Positions 1 to 11,231 are shown, counted from the stretch's first letter. The stretch: DNA of 64,000 nt from Cladosporium sp. IMV 00045 (GCA_001931905.2 MSJI02000904.1:1-64000), one strand, 5' to 3'. The notes: generated by a model from the letters alone, not told the origin. Numbers and translations: made by a program.

Positions 1-461
1 CGGGCTCCTCAAACCAGTCCTGCTCCGCGGGCGCCGCACCGGCCTCACCAGACTGACCCTCAACCTCGGGGACCTGGCTCTCGTAGGCCTTCAGCTCGCT
101 CGCAATGTCGGCCTCCTCGGGGGATTGGGGAGCCTTGGGAAGCTGGAACTTCTGGACGTGGCCCTCGGCGTCGCTGGCCTTGACCGCGGGGGCCTTGTAG
201 GCCTTCAGCTCCTTCAGGTACATGTCCTGGACCAGGTCGGCTGCGGTATGGTGTTAGTTTGCGAGGCGATGGCGGTGATGTAGACTCTTTTCATGGCGTA
301 CCCTTGACAACGGCGGAGACGGCGAAGTTGCGGCGCAGGGTGGTCTGCTGGCGGGCGACTCTGGCGAGAGATTGGCGCTGCGGAGGTCAGTACGGCGCGC
401 GCATGAGGATGAATGGTAGACTGCGGCATACCGAGGCCCTCATGACGGTCTGGGAGAACAT
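1..461 (-). CDS. ATP14: Mitochondrial F1Fo ATP synthase subunit h, partial
   Basis: Peripheral-stalk subunit of the mitochondrial ATP synthase. Read on the minus strand it starts at the ATG at 461 and has three exons: 432-461, 302-377 and 1-240, the last cut by the window edge. Introns 378-431 and 241-301 have GT donors and CAG acceptors and keep the frame. The protein opens with a short basic presequence (MFSQTVMRAS, then a QSLARVARQQ stretch), followed by the conserved ADLVQDMYLKELKAYK segment and an acidic tail with DWFEEP at the edge. About 115 residues are visible, close to full family length. It is divergent from the TFIIB gene. Recognition rests on the mature-protein segment; confidence is good although the stop is not seen. 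Confidence 0.85.
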
Positions 462-1324
462 GTTGACGGGTATGGTGGGGGGTGGATGTTGGCGCGATGG
501 ACGTGACCTCCTTCGAGTTGGCTGTAGTGAAGCTGCTGCGGTTGCTCTCGCTGCAAAAGCTCGGACTGCGGCTAACTTTCCGCCCGCTCCTCCCCCATTC
601 CTCAGCCAGCCAGCCTTTGACATGCGGTCGCATTCACTCACCACCGACACTCTCTCCTCTCCCATACCATCAACCTCACCTCCACCCGCACTGCTTGTCG
701 CAGAACACGCCCACGATTCCTTCGACTGCACCGGCGACACTGATTATCTGCTCAGTCTCGTTGGTCTCTGCTAGGCGATCCGCCCGCGTGCTCTAACGGC
801 CGACATCTGCGAGAACCGCCTTCTCACGGACGCCTTCACTGGTTCGACGGCCGGACAACGCAGCGCCACTCCTCAAATATCTACCTCACCGAATTCGAAT
901 ACTATCTCCCGATCCGACGACTGTACCTTGCGCGTTTGTAACCGACGTGAGGGTGAGTGCTTGCTTTTGATGATTTGAGGCCGCCTACCGTTTGCCACAA
1001 AGCCCAAGCCTTTGCACACAAGCGGCGACGCACAATCATCGGCAAGCCCGTGCTTTCACGCCCGTTCGAGTCACCTGGAGACGTTTGGCTGACGCTGCCC
1101 GATCCTGTAGTTGCGATCACCCAGCGCGCGGCGAAAGCCTAGCCTTACGTGACTCAGCTTCACTCTCCAACACCGCCACCACGTATTCACCACTCTTTGT
1201 TCGATCTTTTGCGAGAAACCACAGACTACGCATCACCTCCAAAGGGATCAAGAGACGAGCAACCGAGCGGTTCGAGAGCGCCCACAAGAAACCAAAACTC
1301 GCTCCCCGTAAGTCGCTGGCTAGC
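462..1324. promoter_or_regulatory. Divergent promoter region, ATP14 / SUA7
   Basis: This 863-base gap separates two divergently transcribed housekeeping genes. A pyrimidine-rich stretch (about 580-720) lies on the plus strand. The frame upstream of the TFIIB start is open back to about 992 but matches nothing expected of TFIIB, so it is taken as leader. A possible leader-intron donor (GGTGAGTGC) sits near 951. No clear TATA box was seen. Confidence 0.4.
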
Positions 1325-2471
1325 ATGGCGCAGGTACTTTCACCTGGCCAGGTTATAGAGGCCCCTGTGGCCAAGAAGGAGGACGATGAATGGCGCGAAA
1401 ATTTGAATGTGAGGATGATCTGCCCGGATTGTCGCGAGGACCCGCCGGACCTCTATGAAGACCACGCAAGCGGTGACATGATCTGCACAAGCTGTGGCCT
1501 GGTGCTGTCCCAGCGCAACATCGATGTCAGCTCCGAATGGCGTACTTTCTCCAACGATGACCAGGGCAATGACGACCCATCTCGTGTCGGTGACGGCCCT
1601 AACGCTCTTCTTAACGGCGCTCAGCTGAACACGGGCATCGCGTTTGGTGACGGCATGAGGAGCAAAGATCTGCACCGTGCTCAGAACAAGTCCAACACCG
1701 ACAAGACCAACAAGACTCTTCTGGTAGCCTACAAGCAGATTGGAGCTCTCTGTGACGGCTGGCAACTGCCCAACTCAGTGTCCGACACTACCAAGCACAT
1801 GTTCAAAGACGCAAGTGAGAGCGGGTATTTCAAGGGCAAAACGCAGGAAGCTTTGATTGCAGGATGCCTGTTCCTCGCTTGCCGTCGCAACTCAGTCCCT
1901 CGTACGTTCCGTGAAGTCACAGATTTGACCAAGGTCAGCAAGAAGGAGATCGGTCGCATTTTCAAGAACCTTGAGGAATTCTTCAGAAAGAAGGACAAGG
2001 AGAGAGCCAACGGCGATGGCACAGCCATGATTGGTGGTGGTAAGTTGTTTCGTTTCCTTGATATCGATTCACTTGATACTAAACCTGTGCTCTCAAGGCA
2101 CCGTTGTTACCCAAGAAGCATACACTGGCTCCAGCCAGGCCGATCCGAGCGATTTGTGCAACCGCTTCTGCAGTTTGCTCGACATGTCCCAACGCACTAC
2201 CAACATCGCCATTCACCTTGCGTCCAAGCTCAAGGAAACTGGTGGTCTGGCTGGTCGCTCTCCTCTGTCCGCTGCAGCTGCAGCCATTTTCATGGCCGGC
2301 CACCTGATGAACGAACCCAAGTCCGCGAAAGAGATCTCTGGCGTCGCCAAGGTCAGCGACTCTACCATCCGTCAAGCTTACAAACTGCTCTACGCGGACA
2401 AGGACATGCTCATCGATCAGGAGACTGTCAACAAAGGCGTCAACGTCGACAAGTTGCCCAAGCCCGCGTAG
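1325..2471 (+). CDS. SUA7: Transcription initiation factor TFIIB
   Basis: General RNA polymerase II factor that bridges TBP-bound DNA and polymerase. Exons are 1325-2039 and 2098-2471; the 58-base intron begins GTAAGT and ends TCAAG with a GATACTAAAC branch region. About 362 residues. An N-terminal zinc ribbon shows CPDC then CTSCG (residues about 33-60), followed by the B-reader/linker segment SSEWRTFSND. Two cyclin-fold repeats follow, the first with LVAYKQIGALC and the second with RFCSLLDMSQ and SPLSAAAAAIFMA. The start was chosen because MAQVLSPG sits just before the ribbon; the frame stays open upstream but is not TFIIB-like. Length and domain order fit the family with nothing missing. 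Confidence 0.96.
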
Positions 2472-3430
2472 TATGCAAGGCAAAACGTTTCGACTGCTTG
2501 TCCTCCAGCCGCGATGCGGACAAGTGTTCTTCTTGGATGAAGTGCCCTAAGAGGTCAACGGCGAACGAAGGTGATTCTTCCAGCCCACATCCGCAAAGAA
2601 GCGTTCTTTGTTCAATATTCGAACACACTTTTTGATTACTATTGGATATAATTACTGGTTTTGGCGGTTCAAAAGCTTTCCGGCGTTCCTAGACCGATCA
2701 AAGGGCCTCTAATGCGGCCGCCCAAAGAAAGAAGAAAACCAAAAACAGTTTGCAATGCCTGCTTATGCTGCGCATTATTTTGGAGCGTTCGAGTTGACTT
2801 GCCGACATTGCATGAGGTTTGCGTGTTCTGTTTCATGCGGAATAGAGTCGGGGTGTCTGTTACAATGCGTTGATACCCAAACTGGAAAAATTGAACGAAA
2901 AATTGCTTTTTTTGCGAACAGTATTCCTCCCGTCCCAATCACCGCTCCACTGTCTTCCCGCGATTTGATATACAGGTGACGTCGACACTTCACTTCACTC
3001 ACCAAAGACACTTGTGCCTCGGTACTGGATAAATAAAGTGGAATCTGCCCTAACTGCTCATATCCCGCTCCCGTCTGCAACGAACCCGCGAAGCCGGGAT
3101 GGAAAGGGACCACACATGGCAAACGTGTGACGTCTACAATTCACGATCCGCATGGCCTCGAGTTCTTCCCACCTACCGGCTGATCAGTCTGCCGTGTCCG
3201 TGTGATTATCCTTATGTAGTGGGTGGGTATCTTCCCTGTGATCAGGTTTGTTTTCTTGGTCACCATCTTTTCTTGCGTATCGTCTGGTATTCTCGATTCC
3301 TTGCTTCACTTTCACTTCCAGCATCTCAAACACAAGCGCATCGCGTGGCCAACTGCGCATTTTCCGGACGAACATCGACATTGCGGCATAGAAGAATAAA
3401 CATAAATCGCACTATCGTAACACAACAACC
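2472..3430. other. Intergenic, TFIIB 3' side to hydrolase promoter
   Basis: About 960 bases with no supported gene. It carries the TFIIB 3' flank (AT-rich around 2635-2660) and the upstream region of the hydrolase. Short open frames here have no recognisable protein character. Confidence 0.4.
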
Positions 3431-4891
3431 ATGGACGGAGGAATAATCAAACTCCTCGCGCCGCAGCTCCCCTCGCTGGCAAACACGACTCTCTGGCACA
3501 CCCTCGGCATGACCCAGACGAGCGCAAAATGGGACCTTCGCACCGCTCTGACCGTACAAGTCCTACGCTCCATCATGACCAGCGGCGCCAACAAGCCCAC
3601 ACCCGTGGGCAAAGTCCAGGCCACAACGCTCAAAGACCCCGGCATCAAAGGCAAGACCTGGGTGGCGAAGGCGACGATCAAAGCCCCCACCGAGTGGAAG
3701 AAGACATCCGGCACGCCGTCTTCGACGCAATCGACACCATGGCCAAAGTCAAAGTCGAATACGTCCGCCCCAACCTCACCGACATGCAAGTCGAATGGAC
3801 CGGCTTCCGCCCCGAAGCAGACAAAAACGACCCCCTACCCTCCGTGAGCGAGGAGGAGAAATACCGCCTCCTCATGGCCGAACCAACGCGCACCTCCGAC
3901 ACCACCATCCTATACTTCCACGGCGGCGCCTACTACCTCTGCGACCCCTCCACGCACCGCGCCATCACCTCCCGGCTCGCGAAAGAAGCCCACGGCCGCG
4001 TCTGCAGCGTCCGCTACCGCCTAGCGCCCCAAGCAGCCTTCCCCGCCCAACTCCTCGACGCGCTAATGGTCTACCTCTCCCTCCTCCACCCACCCCCAGG
4101 CTCCCTGCACGAACCCATCCCAGCCTCCAAAATCGTCTTCGCAGGCGACAGCGCAGGCGGCAACCTCTCCTTCGCCCTCCTCCAACTCCTCCTCCAACTG
4201 CACCGCCAAAACCCCTCCCCCACGCTCCTCTTCCACGGCGCCCGCGTCCCCTGTCCCCTCCCCGCCGCCGCCACAGCCGCAGCAGGCTGGTTCGACATCT
4301 CGCGCGCCCTCCCCAGCATCACCACCAACGCGCACTACGACTACCTCCCGCCCCCGCAACACGACAGCGACGCCACCACACGCTTCCCAGCAGATTCCAT
4401 CTGGCCCGCCAGCCCACCCAGAGGCGACCTCTTCTGCTCTCTGCACCTGCTCGACCACCCTCTCGTCTCGCCCGTGCTGGCGCGGGATTGGAGCGGTGCG
4501 CCGCCACTGTACTTCAACACGGGCCAGGAGACGCTGACGGATGAGATTAAAGTCGTCGCGGCGAGGGCGGCGCGCAGGGGGTGAGAGTGGTTTTTGAGGA
4601 GTACGAGGCCATGCCGCATTGCTTCGCGATGCTGTTGCCGGGGCTGGAAGTGAGTGGGCGGTGTGTGAGGGGGTGGGGGGAGTTTTGCAGAAAGGCTGTT
4701 GATGGGGAGGAGGTGCAGACGAAGGGGACTTGGGTGGAAGCCAAGACGGGGAGGGAGGTGGGTGTTGATGTGCAGGGTTGAGTGAGGGGTTGGAGTTTGA
4801 GGAAGTGGTGAGGTTGGTGAGGGAGGCGAAGAGGAGGAGACTGTTGGGGTGGCAGGGGGAGGGGGTCATGAATCCCAAGCCCGCGTTGTGA
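3431..4891 (+). pseudogene. Alpha/beta hydrolase (HSL/esterase-lipase type), frameshifted three times
   Basis: Resembles fungal alpha/beta-hydrolase-3 esterases. The start has a good context (accATGG). The oxyanion motif HGGAYY, nucleophile elbow GDSAGGN, an acidic residue in LTDEI and the catalytic His in AMPHCF are all present, so the catalytic machinery is intact on paper. The reading frame is not: it slips by -1 near 3684-3696 (beside a run of five C), again at the G run 4577-4581 (stop TGA 4582-4584 in the old frame) and again near 4775-4780 (stop TGA 4779-4781). The final frame ends at 4889-4891 after MNPKPAL. The flanking segments on each side of every slip look continuous, and no GT-AG intron bridges them. 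Either a decaying gene or three uncorrected single-base deletions. It converges with the TBC gene. Confidence 0.75.
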
Positions 4892-5257
4892 GAATGTGCA
4901 TTGAAAGTCGCGGGAAATATCAGGGATTAGGTAATTTAATGTATATATGTAGAGCCCATAGAAGAAGAAGAAGACCTTAAGAATGAAGACAATACATTTA
5001 TACTGATTCTTTTGTATAGATATTGGCATATTCTGTTCAACTGCCTTTTTCTCCCAGCAGGGGTACATAAAAATACATAAAAGAGACCCCGGATGGATAT
5101 ACACCACAAAACAAACAAAAAAGAGACAAAGACAAAACGAAGAAAAAAAAAGAAAAGAAAGAAAAAACCAGACGCCCTCAGCCCCGGAAACCACAACATC
5201 TCTAAAATCTCACTCAAACCTTCGCCGTCCCCCTCCTCAACTTCCCCTTCAACTTCG
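4892..5257. other. Convergent 3' region with purine tract
   Basis: Lies between the 3' ends of the hydrolase and the TBC gene. It includes an A-rich purine tract at about 5108-5168 (plus strand), read as a U/C-rich tract downstream of the TBC gene. No coding signal is supported. Confidence 0.4.
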
Positions 5258-7633
5258 TCAACCCCAACCCCGTCCGCCTCTGCACCACGCCAATTTAACC
5301 TGCGCCCTCCTCTCCTCCCTCCTCCTCTCCACCATCTCCTGACTAACATTCGCAAACCCGCCCCTCCGCCGGAAACAAACCTCCAACAGCGCATTGACAT
5401 CCAACATCCCGCGCGGACTCGTCTGCACCACCTGGAAAACCTCCATGGGATCGCCCACCGGCAAAATCTGGCGTTCGGCCGACTTGAAAATCCCCAGCGC
5501 GACGCGGAAGAGCGTCTTGCTGCCCTCGAAGAAAAGGCAGTCCCAGACGCGCAGCACGGATTCGATCGGCAGCGTTCCCACAAAAAGGGACATGAACCAG
5601 GCGGTCGTGGCGAGGCTGACGGTCGGCAAGCGGAGGGCCTGCGCCGTATCGTCTGCGGCGAGGGCGCCGCCTCCTGCGCCTTGGTCGTCGAGTTTGGCCC
5701 AGACGGCGGGGAGGGCGTCTTTGATGCAGGACATGAGCACGGCGATGTCGATGTTGGCGCCTTCGAGCGTGACGCCGTGGGTGCCGGGGAGGTGGGTGGT
5801 GGTGATCATGGTGAGGAGGACGAAGGCTTGTTCTTCGTTCTGGTTGAGGAAGAGGAGGAGGAGGCCGGCGATGAAATTGAGCGACTGGCAGTAGCCGATG
5901 GAGGGGTTGTGGACGGCGAAGGCTTGCAGGACGCGGCGCAGGGCGCGCACCACGGGGACTTCGGAGTCGGTGGACTTGCGCGCTGGATTGCCGTTGAGCC
6001 CGTTGTGAGCTTCGGGGACGGTCGTCGGGTCGGGTTTGAAGTGCGCGTTGTCGGGGAAGGTGCGGTTCAGGTCGCGCTCGATGTGCTCGCGGTCGTTGGC
6101 GCTGAGCTTGCCGGCTTGCACCTCTTCCAGCAGCCGGCGGTACATGTCTGGGTGCTTTGCTACGAACCCAGGCCCACCTGCGTACCACCACCAGGCCGCT
6201 CCGCGCCACTCGGGCGGAACGCCTTTGCGGACGTAGCGCTTGACTTTGTCGCTTTTGGGTGGGAAGCGGATGGGATTCTCGGTGCTGAGGCCGTAGGATT
6301 TCATAAGAGCGTGCCACTTCTTCCGTCGCCGCTCGAGGTGCTCGCTGTATTGCCGGTCCCAAGCGTCGTATTGCTGTAGACTGACGTGATGTGAGACTTT
6401 CTTGAAGCCGTACCGATCACGAGGAACCGGCTCTGGTCGGGGAGAGTTTGCGGTTCGAACTTTTCGGCTGTCTGCGCTGTCACGGAAGCCCTGTCCGCTC
6501 ATTATCTGTGTTGATGTTCGATGCAAATCGTCCGTGGGTGGTGGCGGAGGCGCAAAAGTGTCTTCGATCGATGGTTTGATCCTGGTCAACAGACTTGCAC
6601 TCTGGCTCCTTCGATGCATATATTGTGGACGCTTATCTGTCGACACGGGACGATGCGACTGAGCAGACGAAGGCCTGTATTCATGAAAAGACCTCTTGCT
6701 CGGCGCGTCCATACTTCTCTTCGGCACGTCCATGCTTCCCGGCGGTACATCCATGCTACCTTTGACGCTGTCAAAGCCATCCTCGTACAACCCGATCATG
6801 TCATCGACATCGAAACTCTCCTTCCCTTGCTCCGTCTCCGGCCAATGCGGATAAACGTTGACAAACTCGCTGTGCGAGCTGTGGCCTGTGGCCTGGCTGC
6901 TCCGATCTGTCGTGTGCATGCTGTCCGTATTCGCAAAGCTCGAATGGCTCGTCAAAGCCGACCTCGAAGACTGCCTAGTCTCGTCTTCCACAAACCCAGG
7001 CCTGATCGCACTGATAGACTCCGGCGTATCCCTGCCATTCCGCGTGCTCGTAGAATTCCCACTCGTCACTCTGTATTTCAAACCTCGCAATCCTTCTCCC
7101 AAAGACTTTGGACTCCGCAGCTTTTTCAATTTCGTAGAGATGCTCGGAGATGGCGGAGGCGGGACGACGGGCGAGGAAGGCGGCCTCTCATTCTCGTGAA
7201 TGGTGCTGCTCGAGCTCGGCGGCTCTGAGTGTTGCATCCTCATATCGGGCTCGTCCCGCATGGCCTGCACGCCGGGCGGCATTCGAAAGGGCCTTTTCCC
7301 GCGCTCATCTCTCCCCGCAAAGGCATGCTCCGAGCTGGCGGAGACGTTGTCGATGTGAGGGAGAGGCTCGACGGGCGAGGGGTTGAAGCCGTGGGAAGTC
7401 GGGGTTATGAGCGGCCGTTGGGCGCTTCTTCTGCGTGAGTTCTGCCGCTGCTGCAACCGGTGGGCGGAGGCCTTTCGCAGCGGCAGGTGAGGTTCCGGGC
7501 TAGGCAGGTCGGCGGGAGACTCGACAAAGGGCGAGTGAGGAGTGTTCATGGCCTGGTGCAGGGCCTCGGCGACGGATGTGCTGCTGCTGCTACGCTCGTC
7601 CTCTGGGCCTGTGCCAGTGGTCTGCCGCAGCAT
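5258..7633 (-). CDS. TBC-domain Rab GTPase-activating protein (Gyp3/Msb3-like)
   Basis: Accelerates GTP hydrolysis on Rab GTPases in membrane traffic. A single exon of 791 codons from the ATG at 7633. The N-terminal half (to about residue 390) is Ser/Pro-rich and disordered, with a short repeat of GSMDVP/RSMDAP units (about 290-315). The TBC domain follows (about 460-740): GVPPEWRGAAWWW, the arginine-finger motif IERDLNR, and the glutamine-finger motif YCQSLN. Both catalytic fingers are present. The name Gyp3/Msb3-like is by overall style only. A short upstream frame (ATG at 7762, 20 codons, ending TGA at 7700-7702) could be a uORF or part of an unseen first exon; the frame just before 7633 is open for 22 codons. 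The C-terminal end after the TBC domain looks short and may be imprecise. Confidence 0.88.
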   Translation of the reverse strand: MLRQTTGTGPEDERSSSSTSVAEALHQAMNTPHSPFVESPADLPSPEPHLPLRKASAHRLQQRQNSRRRSAQRPLITPTSHGFNPSPVEPLPHIDNVSASSEHAFAGRDERGKRPFRMPPGVQAMRDEPDMRMQHSEPPSSSSTIHENERPPSSPVVPPPPSPSISTKLKKLRSPKSLGEGLRGLKYRVTSGNSTSTRNGRDTPESISAIRPGFVEDETRQSSRSALTSHSSFANTDSMHTTDRSSQATGHSSHSEFVNVYPHWPETEQGKESFDVDDMIGLYEDGFDSVKGSMDVPPGSMDVPKRSMDAPSKRSFHEYRPSSAQSHRPVSTDKRPQYMHRRSQSASLLTRIKPSIEDTFAPPPPPTDDLHRTSTQIMSGQGFRDSADSRKVRTANSPRPEPVPRDRYGFKKVSHHVSLQQYDAWDRQYSEHLERRRKKWHALMKSYGLSTENPIRFPPKSDKVKRYVRKGVPPEWRGAAWWWYAGGPGFVAKHPDMYRRLLEEVQAGKLSANDREHIERDLNRTFPDNAHFKPDPTTVPEAHNGLNGNPARKSTDSEVPVVRALRRVLQAFAVHNPSIGYCQSLNFIAGLLLLFLNQNEEQAFVLLTMITTTHLPGTHGVTLEGANIDIAVLMSCIKDALPAVWAKLDDQGAGGGALAADDTAQALRLPTVSLATTAWFMSLFVGTLPIESVLRVWDCLFFEGSKTLFRVALGIFKSAERQILPVGDPMEVFQVVQTSPRGMLDVNALLEVCFRRRGGFANVSQEMVERRREERRAQVKLAWCRGGRGWG

Positions 7634-8778
7634 GCGTGGAGCGTTGGTGGATGGGCGGGCAGTGATGCTGCTACTGCAGGGTTTGCAGATATAGGTGGAT
7701 CAACAGAACGGTCCCGCGGCCTCGTCATCGCTGTGAATGCCGTGTTGCACCGGGAGGATCATTTGCTACCGCGAAAGCAGTGGCATTGGTGTGGTGGATG
7801 GGTGTATTTTTGAATATCATATTCGCTTCTCGTCTGCGGGTTGTTGGTTATGCTTCCGTGGGATTCGGTTGGTCGTGCTCCCCGGATTGGAAGCGAGAGG
7901 GCTTTCGGAAGGCTGCTAGGGCTGGAAGGTGAATGACGATGAGATGAACAACTGATGATGGACTTCTCCTCTCACTTTCCTTCACCAAAAAGAATCAAGC
8001 TCTTCTCATCGAGCAATCAGGTATGAAAAAAAAAAACACAAACTTCATCACGAAAAGAGAGGTACTACTGAGAAGGAGATTGGCAGCACATGTGAGCTCC
8101 AGCCGGCCGTTGAAGTGTAATTGCATGCACGAGCGTTTGTCAGGGCTGGCCGCGGTCTGAGACTGACAGCCGTTCCGCTGATGCTGGTGACGATGATGAT
8201 GGGTTGAATTTCCAGACTTCTAGAGCGACAGACTAGCGACGGGAGAATCGCGTGCCGACGCCTTCGTTTGTCTCAGCAGAAACACCGGCTCGGCAGGATG
8301 ACGCAGTGACCAGGAAATGCGAGGCGATCCCACGCGACCCAAAAAGAAAATACCCCCGTTCTCCCAGACACCAGATACCAGGAACATGACAGAGGCGCGT
8401 GCATGGATTCTTTCTTCTGTGTTTCAATTATAGAACTAGTGCCTTCGGCGCCGGTAGCAGTAGCCCTGAAGCCAGTTACAGAGCTTGTCTGCAATACTTC
8501 TAGTAAACGCCTAAAAAACGCCTGTGCCTCTTCGCCATGTGTGAAGGTTATGCATGTGGCAAGTCCATGCCTCGAAGCAATCAATCATGCTGTCCTGCCG
8601 TCTAGCGGACGCACGTCGCTTCGTAGAAAATTCTCATGCATCCCATGTCGTGCCCTTAGCCTCCGACGGTCCTGGTGTAGCCCTCATCTAAGCGCTCTGT
8701 GAACGCCAGTCCGCCAAGAAGAAACCTCTCTCAAGTATCCTCTCAACCACCCTACACCCTCAAGCTGCTCTGATATTT
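7634..8778. other. Intergenic, TBC upstream region and E2 3' flank
   Basis: About 1.1 kb between two minus-strand genes. It has an A run near 8026-8037 and the 20-codon upstream frame 7700-7762 described under the TBC gene. Nothing else supported. Confidence 0.35.
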
Positions 8779-9352
8779 TCACTTGGCATATCTCTCCACC
8801 CAGTCCCTAGCATTCTTGTCAAACGCACTCCTGTCGTTCTTGAACTGCTCCGCGATCCCAGTCTCAACAGCATCATCCGGCTGCGGCGCGGCGAGGACAG
8901 TCCTCACGAGCGCCAGGACGTCCTTGATCTTGTTTGGTGGCTTCCACTCGTCCGGGCGGAGCATGCCCAGGCACATGGCGCCGCGGTCATCGTTGGAGAC
9001 GTTCGGGTGGTAGATCTTGGTCTTGAAGCTGACGCCAGGAGGCTTGAAGGGGTAGTCTTTAGGGAGAGCGACGAGGATCTTGAAGTTGCCGCCCTGTGGA
9101 ATCATGTTGTCTGAGTGATTGGGTTGGAAAAGAAAGACTGCTGGCAGACGAACCTCATAGACCGAATCGGGCGGCCCTTGCATCGTCACCTCCCAGTTGT
9201 TGATGTCGTCCTCGTTGAGCAAGTTGATGGTGCATCCTGTGGGCGGCTGGCCGTTGATGTCGCCCAACTCCTGGGAAGTACGTTAGCAGAATATCTCGCA
9301 TGGCGCGTTTGCAGGCACGACTCACCTTCATGATACGCTTGTTGGTGGCCAT
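8779..9352 (-). CDS. Ubiquitin-conjugating enzyme E2, UBC4/5-like class I
   Basis: Carries activated ubiquitin on a cysteine and passes it to substrates with E3 ligases. Exons 9326-9352, 9154-9270 and 8779-9093; introns 9271-9325 (GTGAGT...CCCAG) and 9094-9153 (GTTCGT...CACAG). 152 residues, essentially only the UBC fold. The start MATNKRIMKEL fits the UBC4/5 N-terminal helix; an ATG two codons upstream (9358) is possible. The HPN motif (YHPN) and active-site Cys in GAMCLGML are present, with KPPNKIKDVL downstream. The Cys-flanking sequence differs from yeast Ubc4 (NICLDIL), so it may be a separate fungal clade. Divergent from the BTB gene. Confidence 0.93.
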
Positions 9353-10202
9353 GATCATTGATCTGAGTGAACTTGCGCCGGAGCGAAAGTCGCAATATGT
9401 TGTATGTCTCGGCGAGAGAAGAAACGCCCGCTGGAAAGGCAGATCGCAAATATTGACTTGGAAGCAGCAAAGTGGAGTGTGAGCGAGAGGAAAATTGGTG
9501 GTTGAAACAGTTCAAACGATGATGATATATGGCTGACAAGCGCCTGCACATGCAGTCATGCCTTAGGTAACTGCTTCCCTTCCTTAGGCTGACGCTCCAT
9601 AATAGTCCAGTCCATCCATCAGGGTCAGGGCAATTCTCCGCTTCACTTACATCAGCCTGCTGTCGATCATTGGGTGTAAAATAAGTGGAGAGCTGATGTC
9701 ACCTTCTTGTCTTCGTTTATTCTATACATGTATTGTCGTTCACTTACATGACTCTCACGTGCCATCAAAGATAGCAATTAACAATGGCCACCTCCTCAAG
9801 ATCTGCCTGGTCTATTTACATCCAATGCATGCATCACCGCCGTCCCGCGCCTAGCAACGCCCCCGCTGTGCTTAGCGAACAGTATCGCCTTAGCTACATG
9901 CACCAACATGATTGGGCGCGCACGTGAGAGCGTGATAGAGCCAGGCCACTTTTGGGCGCTGACAACACCTTGGCCGCAGGCAGAAGTGCAGGGGTACGCG
10001 CCTCTATATATACCAGCCATGCCCACCCGCCCTTCATGTACCGGTTCTCTCGTCACCGCTGCAGTCAAGATCCAAGTCTACCATCACAGGTGGACTTCCT
10101 TGTAGCGCGCGTCGATCGAATCTCCCACCACCACACTCTTTTCAAACCGCGACAATCTCCTCACTCGTTTGCGGCGTCCAAGCGTTCACGACCACCCTCA
10201 AC
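9353..10202. promoter_or_regulatory. Divergent promoter region, E2 / BTB gene
   Basis: 850 bases. On the BTB side there is a TATA-like element (CTATATATACC, 10004-10014), about 190 bases before the BTB ATG, and a CACGTG E-box at 9921-9926. The E2 side shows no clear TATA. Confidence 0.5.
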
Positions 10203-11231
10203 ATGTTCAAACGATCTTTCGGCGCGACCAAGGATCGCGCGGGCAAGGCGAGGAAGGTTTCGAAACGCTCGTTTCGCGACGACGCCAAGCAGAGGATGCG
10301 CGAGGCCTTGAACGAGGCGACTACGCCTGAGACGTCTCCGTCGATCGGAGGCGCCTCGCCCAAGCTGAACAGCGCCATCGTCACGATCGTTGTCGGCAAG
10401 GACCAGCGTTTGTTCGCCGCCCACGAAGATGTGCTGTCGCGCTCGCCGTGGTTCGCCACGGCTTGCCGCGACCAGTTCTTCTCCACCCCCGGCCAACGTC
10501 GCATTCATCTGCCAGATGAGGAGCCAGAGGTCTTCAGCGCTGTCCTCGAGTACCTTTACAAGGGCGACTACTTCCCGCGTCTCCTGCACGACAGGAAACG
10601 CAACACGTGGTCGCTCGAGGACACGCAAGACCCGATAATGACCCCCCGTTCGGAGCAGCCGGACGATCCCAAGAAGTTCGTCGGCTTCAATGAGTCTGCG
10701 ACAACCTACCACCACGGCGTGGGTGACTTCATCCTTCGGGACACAGCCATCTACTGCACGGCGCTCGGCTTCGGCTTGCCCGACTTGCAACGCCTCGCTC
10801 TTCGCAAGCAAGGCTTGCAGACCGGCATTGACGTGGCAACTATCTTGCGCAGTGCACGCTTTGCGTACGCGAACACGCCGCCCAGCGACTCACGCCTCAG
10901 AGCCCACTATCTAGCACTTGTCATCCGTAGCCGCAAGACCTTCAAGCGCAGCGGCACGATGCAGATGGAGATGGAGAAGGGCAGCACGCAGTTCTTCTTT
11001 GACCTGTTCGTGGCCATGTGTAATCACATTGATGACATCTCGGAGATCGGGCAAGTCGAGCCTTCTCTTACTGTTGTTTGTTGACGTTTTCGTGGATCAT
11101 GTTTGTGTTGCTTTGCGTGTTTACTCTTGATGTGGTCTTCTTGTCGCTCCGTATTTTTGCCTTCCTCCAGATTACACGCACTAACATCCATGACCTACAG
11201 CAGCGTCCGCTCCCCGAGCCTCAACAAGTGA
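10203..11231 (+). CDS. BTB/POZ-domain protein with probable GC-AG intron
   Basis: Unknown fungal BTB protein, possibly a protein-interaction or Cullin-3 adaptor module. Exon 1 (10203-11050) begins MFKRSFG with a basic tail; the BTB domain spans about residues 58-125 (AIVTIVVGKDQRLFAAHEDVLSRSPWF... is its start, abbreviated), and ends near YLYKGDYF. A helical C-terminal part follows with a TMQMEMEKG motif. Read straight on, the frame stops at 11084 after a non-conserved tail. A better model uses a GC donor (GG|GCAAGT at 11051), a CACTAACA branch site and CTACAG acceptor at 11200, giving a short last exon 11201-11231 ending SVRSPSLNK. About 293 residues either way. Function is not established. 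Confidence 0.82.

Noticed and set aside
5093..6379. Long plus-strand ORF (428 codons)
   Set aside because: Antisense to the TBC-domain gene; its composition mirrors the GC-rich sense codons and no domain is visible.
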